A stretch of 64,000 bases of DNA from Sclerotiophoma versabilis (GCA_012274445.1 JAAROD010000087.1:1-64000), one strand, 5' to 3'; shown: positions 12,801 through 23,166, numbered from the stretch's first letter. Notes: generated by a model from the sequence alone, not told the origin. Numbers and translations: made by a program.

Positions 12801-14942
12801 ATGAGTACTACCTCAGGATCCCGTGCTACCCCTAGCAACTCCAACGCGTCACGCAACCGCGTCGACGACGACCTCGATATGGACGAAGGATCGAACGGAG
12901 ACACGACAGCCTCTACGTCCACGAGTGTATACCCAGTAGCTAAGCCCGAGACCTTCGATGGTACTCGTGAGAAACTGGAAGACTGGCTTATCAAGTTCGA
13001 CCTCTTCTTCATGTTCCAGGGAGAACGCATCCCTGAGGAGAAACGTGTGACGCTTGTCTCCACGTTCATGAAGGACCGCGCGTTCACGTGGATCAAACCC
13101 TTTATCCAGCGTTACCATGGAGAAGGAACGTCCACCGACATCGACGCATGGATCGAAGACTTCGACCTGTTCAAGGAACAGATACGCCGAGTATTTGGAG
13201 TACACAACGAACCAACCATCGCACGTCGCGACATCCAACGCATTAAGCAAACCACGTCAGCCGCCGACTATGCTGCCAAGTTTCAGCAGCTAGCCACGTA
13301 CACCGGCTGGGACGACACCGCGTTGACAACGATGTTCCGACAAGGATTGAAACCGCGAGTCAAGGAGGAACTGATGCGGACCGCCGCGTCTACCGACGAC
13401 TTTGACTCCCTGGTCAATACGGCAATTGACATTGATGTCAAGCTGTATGAACTACAACAGGAACTGCGGGAGGACCCACGTGCGCGAGCGGCATCCCACA
13501 CTACGCGCCCACCCCCACGCAATCCATGGCGCAACAACCTCAACCGAGGAACCCGCGGAGGAAATCGCTACCAGCCAAACACTGGACGCCGGGTGCACAA
13601 CAGCACTAGCAGCGGTTACTACGGACCAGAGGCCATGGACCTGTCCAACATCAACAAGGGACCAGAACCGCGATGGAATCAGAAAAACAAGGGTAGTGAT
13701 AGGAAGAACAAGTCCGGTGTGACTTGTTACGGATGTGGCAAGCAAGGCCACTATGCCAAGGACTGTCGATCCAAGAACAAGGTGGTTCGACAACTCAACG
13801 TACTCACCCGCGAGGACGCGGATGCCGGTGATGAATGGGAAGTTCTCACCGACGACATGGGACGTCTTATGGAAGACCCCGAGACCGGATCCGATGACGA
13901 TTATATCGCACCATCCGATGAGGACATACGGAATGTCCGAAGCCGAGCACCTACACCATACCAAGAGGTGGATGAACAGCAGAAGCATCTACAGGACCTG
14001 AAGGGACGACCATCAACACAGATGGGACAGGCATACGAACGAGGACTAAAAGTGTGCAAGCACAAGCAGCCCACTATGTCTCAGCGACTACGCGACACTG
14101 CCAGACAAGAAGCGGATGGAGGCATTATCTACGCCTCCGACACCGAAGAAAGTTGGTACGACACAGACATGCGTGAATTCAACGAACGTACAGAAGCGGA
14201 ATTAGCACGTCAAGAATTCCGAGACAGCAACGCTACCTTTCAAGAAAACTGTGATCGGATTACCAAAAGTATCGACAAGAGACTACAACAGATGGCACTT
14301 CAAACTCGCGCGGGGCAACGACAGGTCAACAACCTAAGTAAATCCCAACAGGATTGGTGGAAACACGATTTCGACAAACTCAGTGCTGGCAACCACGCCA
14401 CACAACGGGAGCTCGAGCGACAAGTGAAAAACGACCGAAGCAGGAACGAGCCTGACTTCGACAGGAAGCCAGCGTTGCTTCTGAACCCACGACCAGAGTA
14501 CGCCTTGGACCACCGGAATCCAAATCATGGAAAACTATCATGGACAGCGTGCGTATACAACGCCTGTCGCATACATGAATCAGAAAAACTAGGAAAGGGA
14601 TGGTTCCCGACTCCTAGCACCACATGCAGGAGACAATGGTACGATTGCAAGAACGACATGTGCGAGATGCACCTCTGGGACAAGCGTTCCGAGCTACATT
14701 TCCCGGGCACAGATGATCATCAAGCAATCGTATGCATGCAATTGGTTATTAACGGCTCCTGCTACAATCTACATTGGCAGCGTTGCCTCAACCCAAACTG
14801 CAAGCTGCACGAAGGTAGCAAGATCATCCATGGATTCGGTGATGAGGAGACTTTTTTAGGCAAGCGCCAAAAGAGTGCTCCGCCGAGCGATCCCTTAACG
14901 CTATCGGGGACGGCTCGCTCATCAGACTGCCCATCAAGTTAA
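12801..14942 (+). CDS. gag: Gag polyprotein of element B, with CCHC knuckle and C-terminal Cys/His repeats
   Basis: 713 residues, starting at the ATG (CAAAGATGAG) 19 bp inside the LTR. Residues about 52-190 form a retrotransposon Gag domain (DWLIKFDLFF, RAFTWIKPF, FRQGLKPRVKEEL). A classic zinc knuckle CX2CX4HX4C follows at C309, C312, H317 and C322, after a basic linker. Then comes a long acidic, charged region. The C-terminal 130 residues hold three copies of W-x2-C-x4-C-x2-H (CVYNACRIH, CKNDMCEMH, CLNPNCKLH), a second probable metal-binding module that is not standard for gypsy Gag. Gag forms the virus-like particle and binds RNA. The last 28 codons lie beyond the T TTT TTA slip site shared with pol. 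Confidence 0.95.
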   Translation: MSTTSGSRATPSNSNASRNRVDDDLDMDEGSNGDTTASTSTSVYPVAKPETFDGTREKLEDWLIKFDLFFMFQGERIPEEKRVTLVSTFMKDRAFTWIKPFIQRYHGEGTSTDIDAWIEDFDLFKEQIRRVFGVHNEPTIARRDIQRIKQTTSAADYAAKFQQLATYTGWDDTALTTMFRQGLKPRVKEELMRTAASTDDFDSLVNTAIDIDVKLYELQQELREDPRARAASHTTRPPPRNPWRNNLNRGTRGGNRYQPNTGRRVHNSTSSGYYGPEAMDLSNINKGPEPRWNQKNKGSDRKNKSGVTCYGCGKQGHYAKDCRSKNKVVRQLNVLTREDADAGDEWEVLTDDMGRLMEDPETGSDDDYIAPSDEDIRNVRSRAPTPYQEVDEQQKHLQDLKGRPSTQMGQAYERGLKVCKHKQPTMSQRLRDTARQEADGGIIYASDTEESWYDTDMREFNERTEAELARQEFRDSNATFQENCDRITKSIDKRLQQMALQTRAGQRQVNNLSKSQQDWWKHDFDKLSAGNHATQRELERQVKNDRSRNEPDFDRKPALLLNPRPEYALDHRNPNHGKLSWTACVYNACRIHESEKLGKGWFPTPSTTCRRQWYDCKNDMCEMHLWDKRSELHFPGTDDHQAIVCMQLVINGSCYNLHWQRCLNPNCKLHEGSKIIHGFGDEETFLGKRQKSAPPSDPLTLSGTARSSDCPSS

Positions 14943-17900
14943 ATGGAGTAGTATTATCGGCACTCTTGGACTCGGGAGCACAGGCGAACTACATATCCCA
15001 GACAGCAATGTACCGAGCAGGTCTCGTACCACGCACAAAGGAACACGCCTATTCGCTCCGAGTAGCCAACGGAGAATCAATGCCGGAAGAGCCGTATATC
15101 ATGTACGAAGTGATAGCGGCCCCTCTAGAGATACAGGGACACCACGAGGAACTAACCCTAGACGTCTTCGCAAAGGCCACGCACGACGTCATACTAGGAC
15201 TTCCCTGGTTACGGAAGCACAATCCAGAGATAGACTGGACATGGGAAAGACTTTCGTTGAGACGATGCAAATGCGGCACCAATGCATCGAAGCCCACGCA
15301 GCGCGCGCCGCGACTGGTGGATGAGAAGGAGATTAACAACGTCTCTTCGACACATAAGACGCGCCAAGATAGAGCGGTCGACCGTGTGGACAAAGAAAGC
15401 CCCTCCACGACGGTTAAGGAGAACAAGAGTGCACCTCCTGGCATACCAGATGTGTATAGACAGTACGCCTGGATGTTTGAAGAAGAGTTATCCGCAAAAG
15501 CGCTACCCAAGCATCAACCTTGGGATTGTGAGATTAAACTCGAGGAAGGGAAAGAACCACCCTTCGGGCCCATATACCAGTTATCCGAGAAGGAGCTCGA
15601 GATACTACGCGAGTACATCAAGGAGAACCTCGCGAAAGGATTCATTAGGAAATCCGAATCCCCGGCGGGATTCCCCATTCTATTCGTACCAAAGAAAGAC
15701 GGCAAGCTGAGGCTTTGCGTCGACTACCGGAAGTTGAACGATATCACCATCAAGAATCGTTATCCGCTACCCAACATATCCGAGTTACAGGACCGGCTAT
15801 CAGGAGCGAAGTTCTTCACCGCACTCGACTTACGCGGAGCGTACAACCTCATACGCATGAAGAAAGGCGAAGAATGGAAGACGGCGTTTAGAACCCGTTA
15901 TGGTCACTACGAGTATACGGTCATGCCATTTGGGCTAACCAATGCACCAGCAGTATGTCAGGCACTAATCAACAATGTGCTGCGAGCACACCTGGACATC
16001 ACAGTGGTAGCATATCTCGATGACATCCTAGTGTACAGCAAGACACTAGAAGAACACAAGGTCCATGTGCGACAAGTGTTAGAATGCTTAGCAACCGCAG
16101 ACCTTAGGCTAAAGCCAGAAAAGTGCGAATGGCACAAGGAAGAAGTGGAGTTCCTTGGCTATGTCGTAGGAAGATATGGAGTCAAGATGAGCGAAAAGAA
16201 AATCCAGGTTGTAAAGGATTGGCCGACACCCACTACAGTCAAGGGAATTCAAGAATTCCTTGGGTTCGTCAACTTCAACCGACGCTTTATCAAGGACTAC
16301 TCCATGAAGGCCTTACCGCTCACGAGACTTACGCGGAAGGATACACCCTTCAAGTGGGAACAAGCGCAAGAGGACGCTTTCCAAGCGCTCAAGCAAGCAT
16401 GCGTAGAGCCCCCCACACTAATCGCATTCAGGAGCGGCGAACCCGCACGCCTTGAAACGGATGCCTCGGATTTAGCATTAGGAGCATGCATTACTCAAGA
16501 ACGAGACGGTCAATGGCACCCGATTGCCTACCACTCAAGGAAGTTCACGGCACCGGAAGAACGATATGACGTACACGACAAAGAGCTCATGGCCATTGTC
16601 GATGCACTACAGCATTGGAGAGTATACGCAGAAAGCTGCTCAGAACTCACCATCTACACAGATCACAAGAACTTGGTACACTTCACCACTACTAAGGTTC
16701 TGAACCGACGACAAGTGCGCTGGTCAGAAATGCTTGGTCAGTACAAGTTCAAGATCCTGTATACGCCAGGAAAAGAAAACGGTAGAGCAGACGCGCTCAG
16801 CCGACGCCACGATCTCGCAGGCGAAAAAACAATCAACAAGTTCGCCATTCTCGGGGTTAACAAGGACGGGACATTGGGACCATCTCAGCAGCTCAATTTA
16901 GTGATGCAAGTTCAGCAGGAACAACGCATCCCGGAGCAAGTACCAGAAGAACTTCAGGAGGAAGTTATCTCAAGACATCATGACGATGCGCTACACGGAC
17001 ACCCTGGTATTACTCGCACCATGGAACTCATCAAGCGACACTATGAGTTTTCCAACATGAAGGACAAGGTCACCAAGTTCATCAGGAACTGCGTGCAGTG
17101 CCAACAGAACAAACATAGCACACACGCCAAGTATGGGGAAGCACAAGCAATGGAACCACCAACGGCACCATGGACGAACATCACAATGGATTTCGTCACA
17201 CAGCTACCACCCTCCAAGGACCCTGTCACAGGATACACCTACGACTCAATCTTCGTCGTAGTAGATAGATTCACCAAGTACGCTGAAATGATACCATTCA
17301 GACACAGCTACACTGCGCAACAGCTAGCTACGGTATTCATCGATCGGATCATTCGCTACCACGGAATGCCCGAGTCAATCATCAGCGACAGAGATAAGCT
17401 TTTCACGTCAAACTATTGGACCACGATGCTTGCCGCATTGGGTACCAAGAAAAAGCTATCTACAGCCTATCATCCGCAGACGGATGGACAGACAGAAAGA
17501 ACGAATCAGACCATGGAAACATACCTTCGGATCTACAGCAACCAGGAACAAGACAACTGGGTTTCGCTATTACCCATGGCACAGATTGCATACAACAACA
17601 AGTTATCGGAAGCAACGGGCACGACGCCGTTCTTCGCGAACCACGGGAGACACCCAAATCTCTTTACTCGATCTCACGATTGCCCTATTCAGACGGAATC
17701 AGCAATAGCCTCAGCAGTTAGACTGAAGGAAGTACACCGGAAATCACTCGAAAACATCGCACGAGCTCAGGGACGAGCCATTTCATATGTCAATCAGAAA
17801 CGAAAAATAGCACCTCAGCTAAAGGAGGGGGATAAAGTCTATCTCCTCACAAAAAATCTCAGAACACGAAGAGCAACGAAAAAGCTGGACAAGGTCAAGG

Positions 17901-18238
17901 TCGGACCATTTTTCATTTCTAAGCAAATCAGCCCAGTCAACTATCGACTTGAGCTACCCAAGGATGCAAAGATCCATCCAGTGTTCCACATCTCGCTGTT
18001 GGAACCTGCCGACCCAAGAACGCCAATCCAGAAAGACTTCCACTACCAAGCCGACGGCAACGATGAATGGGAAGTCGAAAAAATAGTAACACATCGGAGA
18101 ACCAAGAAGGGTATTCGATACCTAGTCAAATGGTTAGGTTACCCGGAATCAGAAAACACATGGGAACCTCCAACGCACCTCACGAACTGCCACCAATTGG
18201 TACAGAAGTACCATGGTTCGCAACAGACTCCTCGATAA
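14846..18238 (+). CDS. pol: Pol polyprotein of element B: protease, reverse transcriptase, RNase H, integrase, chromodomain
   Basis: Open in the -1 frame relative to gag, overlapping it by 97 nt. There is no ATG near its start, so it is presumably made as Gag-Pol by frameshifting. Counting from the TTG at 14966, the aspartic protease DSGA is at residues 2-5. RT follows with the catalytic YLDD at 350-353, and RNase H with its ETDAS motif near 497. The integrase has an HHCC zinc region (HHDD...H, then CVQC) at about 670-715 and a D,D35E core (MDFV, SDRD, GQTERTNQ). A C-terminal chromodomain (EWEVEKIV...YLVKWLGYPES..TWEP) spans about 1033-1085. The chromodomain marks a chromovirus and would steer integration to methylated-histone heterochromatin, consistent with finding this copy inside decayed repeats. 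No inactivating change was seen. Confidence 0.95.
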   Translation, partial: GDFFRQAPKECSAERSLNAIGDGSLIRLPIKLNGVVLSALLDSGAQANYISQTAMYRAGLVPRTKEHAYSLRVANGESMPEEPYIMYEVIAAPLEIQGHHEELTLDVFAKATHDVILGLPWLRKHNPEIDWTWERLSLRRCKCGTNASKPTQRAPRLVDEKEINNVSSTHKTRQDRAVDRVDKESPSTTVKENKSAPPGIPDVYRQYAWMFEEELSAKALPKHQPWDCEIKLEEGKEPPFGPIYQLSEKELEILREYIKENLAKGFIRKSESPAGFPILFVPKKDGKLRLCVDYRKLNDITIKNRYPLPNISELQDRLSGAKFFTALDLRGAYNLIRMKKGEEWKTAFRTRYGHYEYTVMPFGLTNAPAVCQALINNVLRAHLDITVVAYLDDILVYSKTLEEHKVHVRQVLECLATADLRLKPEKCEWHKEEVEFLGYVVGRYGVKMSEKKIQVVKDWPTPTTVKGIQEFLGFVNFNRRFIKDYSMKALPLTRLTRKDTPFKWEQAQEDAFQALKQACVEPPTLIAFRSGEPARLETDASDLALGACITQERDGQWHPIAYHSRKFTAPEERYDVHDKELMAIVDALQHWRVYAESCSELTIYTDHKNLVHFTTTKVLNRRQVRWSEMLGQYKFKILYTPGKENGRADALSRRHDLAGEKTINKFAILGVNKDGTLGPSQQLNLVMQVQQEQRIPEQVPEELQEEVISRHHDDALHGHPGITRTMELIKRHYEFSNMKDKVTKFIRNCVQCQQNKHSTHAKYGEAQAMEPPTAPWTNITMDFVTQLPPSKDPVTGYTYDSIFVVVDRFTKYAEMIPFRHSYTAQQLATVFIDRIIRYHGMPESIISDRDKLFTSNYWTTMLAALGTKKKLSTAYHPQTDGQTERTNQTMETYLRIYSNQEQDNWVSLLPMAQIAYNNKLSEATGTTPFFANHGRHPNLFTRSHDCPIQTESAIASAVRLKEVHRKSLENIARAQGRAISYVNQKRKIAPQLKEGDKVYLLTKNLRTRRATKKLDKVKVGPFFISKQISPVNYRLELPKDAKIHPVFHISLLEPADPRTPIQKDFHYQADGNDEWEVEKIVTHRRTKKGIRYLVKWLGYPESENTWEPPTHLTNCHQLVQKYHGSQQTPR
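14852..14858 (+). promoter_or_regulatory. Programmed -1 frameshift site T TTT TTA (gag to pol)
   Basis: In the gag frame the codons read ACT TTT TTA, giving the canonical slippery heptamer X XXY YYZ. Slipping back one base continues with AGG in the pol frame, which is open from 14846 to 18238. A possible downstream stem pairs GAGCGA (14885-14890) with TCGCTC (14915-14920), extended inward by TCCC/GGGA. Its 26-nt spacer is longer than usual, so the stimulator is uncertain. Confidence 0.8.
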
Positions 18239-18680
18239 GCCCGAGAGCAGCCCAGGTCGCAGGCGAGGCACACATGCCTATCGACGCCGCCGGACAATCC
18301 ATCTCCTCGGCAAAATCCAGTTCTCCCGATTCGGCCATTTCATTCGCCATACACAGCGCCTTTTGCCGCGCGCGATTCTCAGCTTGTTTCAGAATCTTCT
18401 TATTTCGCAACAACCGCGCAATAACGGTTGCCAACAAGGTTTCATCTTCTTCCACCTTCTTTTCATACTCTTCGCGAGTACGATCCAGCGACTCCCACGA
18501 CATGTTGACACAAGGCTTCCCAGCCTTTGTGCACTCAGCACACTTCAGACGCTTTGTAGCGTTCGGCATGATGTAGCACTCGTGGCCTTCGAAGAAACAA
18601 CGGTTGCAGGGGACTTCGGCGGGAGTATTAGCTCGACGAATTTCTAGACCAAGTCGAAGGTTGCGGGTGTGAGAAGACAT
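18180..18680 (-). CDS. Antisense Cys-rich ORF between pol and 3' LTR of element B
   Basis: A 166-codon - strand frame starting at the ATG complementary to 18678-18680; the frame is open further upstream into the LTR. Near its N terminus is a Cys cluster, CNRCFFEGHEC...CAECTKAGKPC, i.e. CX2CX6C followed by CX2CX6C. That is reminiscent of, but not the same as, a Zn2Cys6 binuclear cluster. A charged, probably helical region rich in Glu, Arg and Lys follows. It overlaps the 3' end of pol tail to tail by 59 nt. From memory, similar small Cys-cluster proteins are scattered in fungal genomes and often tied to repeats; I cannot verify this here. Its lack of stops in a strongly biased region and the ordered Cys spacing argue for a real gene. 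Function unknown. Confidence 0.65.
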   Translation of the reverse strand: MSSHTRNLRLGLEIRRANTPAEVPCNRCFFEGHECYIMPNATKRLKCAECTKAGKPCVNMSWESLDRTREEYEKKVEEDETLLATVIARLLRNKKILKQAENRARQKALCMANEMAESGELDFAEEMDCPAASIGMCASPATWAALGLIEESVANHGTSVPIGGSS

Positions 18681-18764
18681 CTCGACATACCGGTCACCAG
18701 ATGCGGGGACAAGCTCGGTTTTATGTAAGCCCGGATTCCAGTCACGTGGTTTGAGGACAAACCC

Positions 18765-18779
18765 AAAGGAGGAGGAGGA
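18765..18779 (+). promoter_or_regulatory. Polypurine tract of element B
   Basis: AAAGGAGGAGGAGGA immediately before the 3' LTR (18783), the expected plus-strand primer for a gypsy element. Confidence 0.85.
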
Positions 18780-18782
18780 TAG

Positions 18783-19251
18783 TGTTACGATCCTGTGCGG
18801 ACGAAGCGGCACAGTGATTAAGTAGCCAACCACAGCCCTCACCCATGAACCAGGGGCGGAGTCAGGAAGGATCTCCCTTTGTACGGTCACGTGACATGCT
18901 CGTCAACGAGCATCGTATGTTATCGCTCGTCAACGAGCAACGCTATGTATTTCATTGGACTGACCCTAGTCGCTCGTCAACGAGCATTACCCCATAGCAA
19001 GTATATAGTCAGTAGGAACACAACCCTTATGGTTCGTGTTCAACTTAGTCAATCAAGTTTGTCTTTGGAATCTCGACCCCAACTCTCGAGCTAGATAGTC
19101 TACTCTATACTACTCATTGTTACCCTCTATTGCCACGGTGTTTCACTAGGCAATAACCCCAACCCTTACGGACCTTCCTGTACCAGCGCTCATCCCTGAG
19201 AACCAATACGAATAGTGCTTACGAGCTTTGCTTGAAAGTACAACTTCAACA
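18783..19251 (+). repeat. 3' LTR of intact gypsy element B (469 bp)
   Basis: Same length as the 5' LTR and no difference seen on reading. The three GCTCGTCAACGAGC near-palindromes recur at 18898-18911, 18925-18938 and 18972-18985. It is followed directly by the AGAGC target duplication and the resumption of decayed element A. Confidence 0.95.
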
Positions 19252-21046
19252 AGAGCTAGGTTTACCTATTACACAACCTAGTTAGGTTTAATTCCTTCTT
19301 AGCTCCTTACTTATATTTTAGAGGAGTATATAAATATTAACTTTTTTATAAGTACTAGTATTATATTATACTAGTCTATCTAGAGCCGTCCTAGTATAAG
19401 GTTATATTCTTCTTTATCTTCTAGGACGTAAGCCTATATAGTTTCTTTATGTCTATCTATATCTAGATTAAACTTAGTTACTTCTATAATCTATAATATC
19501 TTTCTAGTAATACTAGTTATCCTTCTCTTATAAGCTTAGGTGCGTAATAGTTTATATTTTTTTATAAATCTAGAGAAGATAATTCTATAGGTTAGATAAC
19601 TAGTATTAATTAGTGTATATGCTATAGCTGTTTTATCTACTAGTATATAGAGGGATATAGGTTTACTATCTAGCTACTACTAGTAGAACTCTCTAAAAGA
19701 TTTGTTTTTCTTTACTTTCTTACTTCTTAACTTCTGTCTGCGTCTATAGGTAGAAGTAGCTAGTTTTCTAAGTTAGATCCCTCTAATTTAGAGATTTCTT
19801 CTAGAGTGTTAGTTATAGTTACAGCTTTTACCTAGATACTATTAGGCCTTTTTACTAGTCTAAGTTTATATTAGTTTATATAGTAGCTATTCTTTCTATA
19901 ACATACGCACTAGTTATTAGACCTCTATTTTTCTATTATTTCTTAGGGCTGCTATTCTACTCTCTTATAGTTATCTAGTTCTATATAACCTATATAGGCC
20001 TTAGTAGCCTTCTAATCTATTTTATTATTATTATTAGGTTTTTTATTACTTCTATTAAAGTTCCTATTAATATAACTTTATACTTATTATATATTAACAT
20101 CTACTTTAGAGACTCTTACTATAAGTGCCTAAAGGTCCTATTCTTCTAGAATATCTACTAATATTATTTTCTCTTAGAAATCTAGGTAGAGCACTAATAT
20201 ATACCTTGTCTTAAGGTTCTAGGTATTATTTTCTTCTACTGTATTATACGCTAGTTAGATAAATTCTGTATTAAAGGTTTCTAGAGACTAATTATATTTC
20301 TTTATTATAATTATCTAGAGCTTCTAATATAAGTATTTCTTAAATAAGAAGTCCTTATACTATTTATCTAGAAATGCCTAGAAGTTATCTATTATTCTAT
20401 CTAGGTTCTAATCTTTCTATAAAAGACCTACGTGTACAGCTTATCCTTCTAGATAGTTAAATATATATACTACTCTAATACTAGAGTAGTCTTCTAGTAA
20501 TATAAGTTTATTAATTATCTAGAATTTAAATATCTAGTATGCTTATCTATTTCTACTAAACTTCCCTACATCTAGGAGTTTTATTAGTTAAGAGAAGCAG
20601 TAATACCTAATATTAGGTATTACTATTATAGATAAAGCGTTATAGTTTAAGTTCTATTAACTTATAAGCTGCTATACTTAAGTTTCTACTAGGCAGGCAA
20701 TGTGTTCCTAGAGTTAGTTATCTTAAGACTTCTTAGAGGTGTTTGTTAGAACTAGTAGCTTAGCGCTAGGTAGTACTAGTATATTCTCTAGTAATTATAA
20801 CTATAGTAGATAATTTACTAGGTTTATTATAGCTCTGTTTAGAGCCTCTTCTTACTATTCCTTAGGGAGGGTTATAATAGCTTAGTGTTGCACTTTGCTA
20901 TAGATATCTAATCTTAAGTTATTTCTGTTGCACAACTTAATTCTGTAGTTTAACAGGCGCCTTACAGCGTTATTAGTAGTTCTATCTATCCTAGGTAGTA
21001 CCCTTTAGTACGTGTTAGTAGAAGAAAAGAGTAATTAAATTTACTT
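19252..21046 (-). mobile_element. Decayed gypsy element A, internal region, right part (gag side)
   Basis: RIP-decayed sequence of the same style as 7286-12313, bounded on the right by the second A LTR. In a - strand gypsy this part should hold gag, protease and the start of RT. A Cys-containing stretch near 19880-19915 (CVCYRKNSYYIN) could be a ruined zinc knuckle, but the spacing is off. Assignment rests mainly on position between the element B insertion and the LTR. Confidence 0.65.
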
Positions 21047-21356
21047 ATAAGAAGCTAGCTACTAAGAGCTGTATACAAGTAGAAACTAAATAAATTTAAT
21101 ACCTATCTACTAGTGCAGAGTCTTATATATATATACTAGGAGGCAGAAGGTACATAGAACCTATTTATAGGGTCTGCAATCCTCTAGTAGCCTTTATAGT
21201 AGTAAGGCAGGCTCTAGTCTAGAGGGTTTAGAGGGCCTATTATAGAGACTAAAATTACTAGAGTTCTGCTAAGAACCTATAGAGCCGGAGCGTAATTAAC
21301 TAAAGCGCCTAAGGCTTTCTATACACTAAGGCACTAGTCTAGAGCCTAGCCTATTA
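21047..21356 (-). repeat. LTR of decayed gypsy element A, right copy (5' LTR in element orientation)
   Basis: Direct repeat of 6975-7285 over its whole length, with scattered C/T and G/A differences (for example TACAGAGTCTT against TGCAGAGTCTT). Clear homology ends at GCCTAGCCTATTATA. Flanking target duplications could not be recognised after decay. Confidence 0.8.
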
Positions 21357-22985
21357 TATATAATATTAAGTTAAGTAGGCAGGCTATAAAGCTCTAACTT
21401 AGAAGCTAAGAGCTAATATTATTAATACTAAAGCCTATAGAAGTTAGATAGCTTATATAAGAAATATACAGCTACCTATAGAAAGACTAGCTAAAAACTA
21501 GAAAAAGAACCTTACCTATATTATAAATAGTAACTATATAAAAGAACTATATATACTACTAAAAGCCTACTTAGTATTACTAAAGTGTCTCTTCTCTATA
21601 AAGGCTATAATAGCCTATCTACTAGAATAACTAGAAGTACTAGAAGTACTATTAGACTTAGAAGAAGTACCTATATAAAGGTTAGTAAAGTAGTAATAAG
21701 TACTACTATTACTCTACACACAGTTAGAGTAAGCTCTATTCTACTACCTAATAATAGACACGCAGCTAAGAAAAGCTATAAATATCTTCTTACCTTAGAC
21801 AGTAGTAGCGTAGTTATTAGTATAATTAGTAAGGTTAATAGTACTATAGGAGTAAATAATAAAGGCCTTAAGGTAGAAGAAGTACTAGGTAAGTAGCTAA
21901 TAAGTATAAACAGTTATATAAGCAATAATAGAAGAGTAATTATAGACTTTAGGACTAAAAATAGTATTATATAGAGACTAGTTATAAGAGTAGAAGAAGT
22001 AATTAGTAATATAATAGATATTAATCTATATAGAATATTAGTAAAGAAAAAGACTATAAAAGAGAAGAGTACTATATAGAAGTAAACGTAAAAACCTAGC
22101 AGAGCTTATTAGTAATAGCCTTATCTATAATATACTATATAGTATAGTGCTAGTTAAAGTTAGTAGAACCTTAAGAAATATTAATATTAGCTAGAATAAT
22201 ACTTTTAGCAGTTATATAAGTAATAAGCTAGTAAGTAATATTAATAAGGTAGTTAAAGGTAGTAAAGTAAGTACTATTTACAGAGCTACTAGTAGAACCT
22301 TAAAGATAGTTAAGGCTACTACCTAGCTAGCTACTAGGACTCTATATACTATAAGCAGAAGTAGATATAATAATATATAGAAGTAGAAGATTATTAAAAA
22401 GAAAGACTTCTAGAAAAGTATATAAAACCTATAGAATAATTAATAAGTTAAGTATAAGGTAAAGAAAGAGAAGAGCTTCTAAAAAGAGGTCTATATAGTT
22501 TAAATAAGAGACTTAAACCTATATACCTCTACTAAGGCTATAGAAGTTCTAAAGTAAAGTTAATAGACTAATAGTTACTATATAGAAGAGTAATTATAAG
22601 TTAAGTTATAAAATAAGGTAATATAACTAATTAGAACTACTACTAGTACTAGAGCTATATATAAACAGACTATAATTAGCTAGTACTATATAAGTATAAG
22701 TAAAGGAGCGCGTATATAATAAGATTACAGCTCTATAGTAAAACCTAGATTACTTAATTTAAACACTATACTTTATTTTAAGAATAGTAGCCTATAGGTA
22801 ACTGTTTTACTATTATATTACTGCTCTAAGTTTTACGTATAAGTAAACGTGTTAAAGTAAAGAAGAGAGGTATTATAATAGGCTAAGCTCTAAGTATATA
22901 AGACTATACACTAAACCTATACACGTAATTATAGAGTATAGCTTAGTATCTTGCTATATCTTATATAAGAAGAGATAATTTCTTC
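21357..22985. repeat. Unassigned RIP-decayed repeat with one arm of a long inverted repeat
   Basis: AT-rich decayed DNA. The first 50 or so bases (21365-21410) are an inverted copy of 23665-23717. The + strand from about 21420 to 21900 has fewer stops than its surroundings and includes a 103-codon frame at 21585-21896 rich in Ser, Thr, Arg and Val. I recognise no domain. It may be the body of a decayed DNA transposon, but this is not supported by a protein match. Confidence 0.4.
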
Positions 22986-23166
22986 TTTCTTCTCTATCTT
23001 TCTACTTCTATAGTATAGGACAAATGCATACTTATTAGAAGGCTACTTTAACTCTTAATACTTTGTTTATATTAAGGTTATTATTAATATAGTTACGTAA
23101 TGTATTAGAGTTACTAGAAGTAGTATAGAATCCTAAAGTAGTACTTATCTTTAGAGGTGTTTAAAG
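22986..23166 (-). mobile_element. Decayed gag start and primer region of a family-B gypsy
   Basis: Read on the - strand it follows the intact element from just inside the LTR into gag. The primer region, the gag ATG area and the first 50-60 codons are all matched with C-to-T and G-to-A changes only. Similarity fades left of about 22990. Confidence 0.8.

Larger units (their letters stand above)
12314..19251 (+). mobile_element. Intact Ty3/gypsy chromovirus (element B), full length with target-site duplication
   Basis: 6938 bp with matching LTRs, primer-binding region, gag, pol and polypurine tract all in place. The 5-bp AGAGC occurs at 12309-12313 and again at 19252-19256, a perfect target duplication. 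The host site is decayed element A. Base composition is normal, gag and pol are open, and CpA and CpG are plentiful, so this copy has not been through RIP although everything around it has. Decayed relatives lie at 6270-6974 and 22986-23664. Together these imply a very recent insertion of an old resident family. Confidence 0.95.

Noticed and set aside
12849..13988. Several - strand frames of 130-180 codons opposite gag
   Set aside because: They are shadows of the strongly biased gag codons and carry no motif of their own.
19870..19920. Possible CCHC zinc knuckle of element A gag
   Set aside because: The residues resemble a knuckle, but Cys spacing is wrong after decay; used only as weak context.
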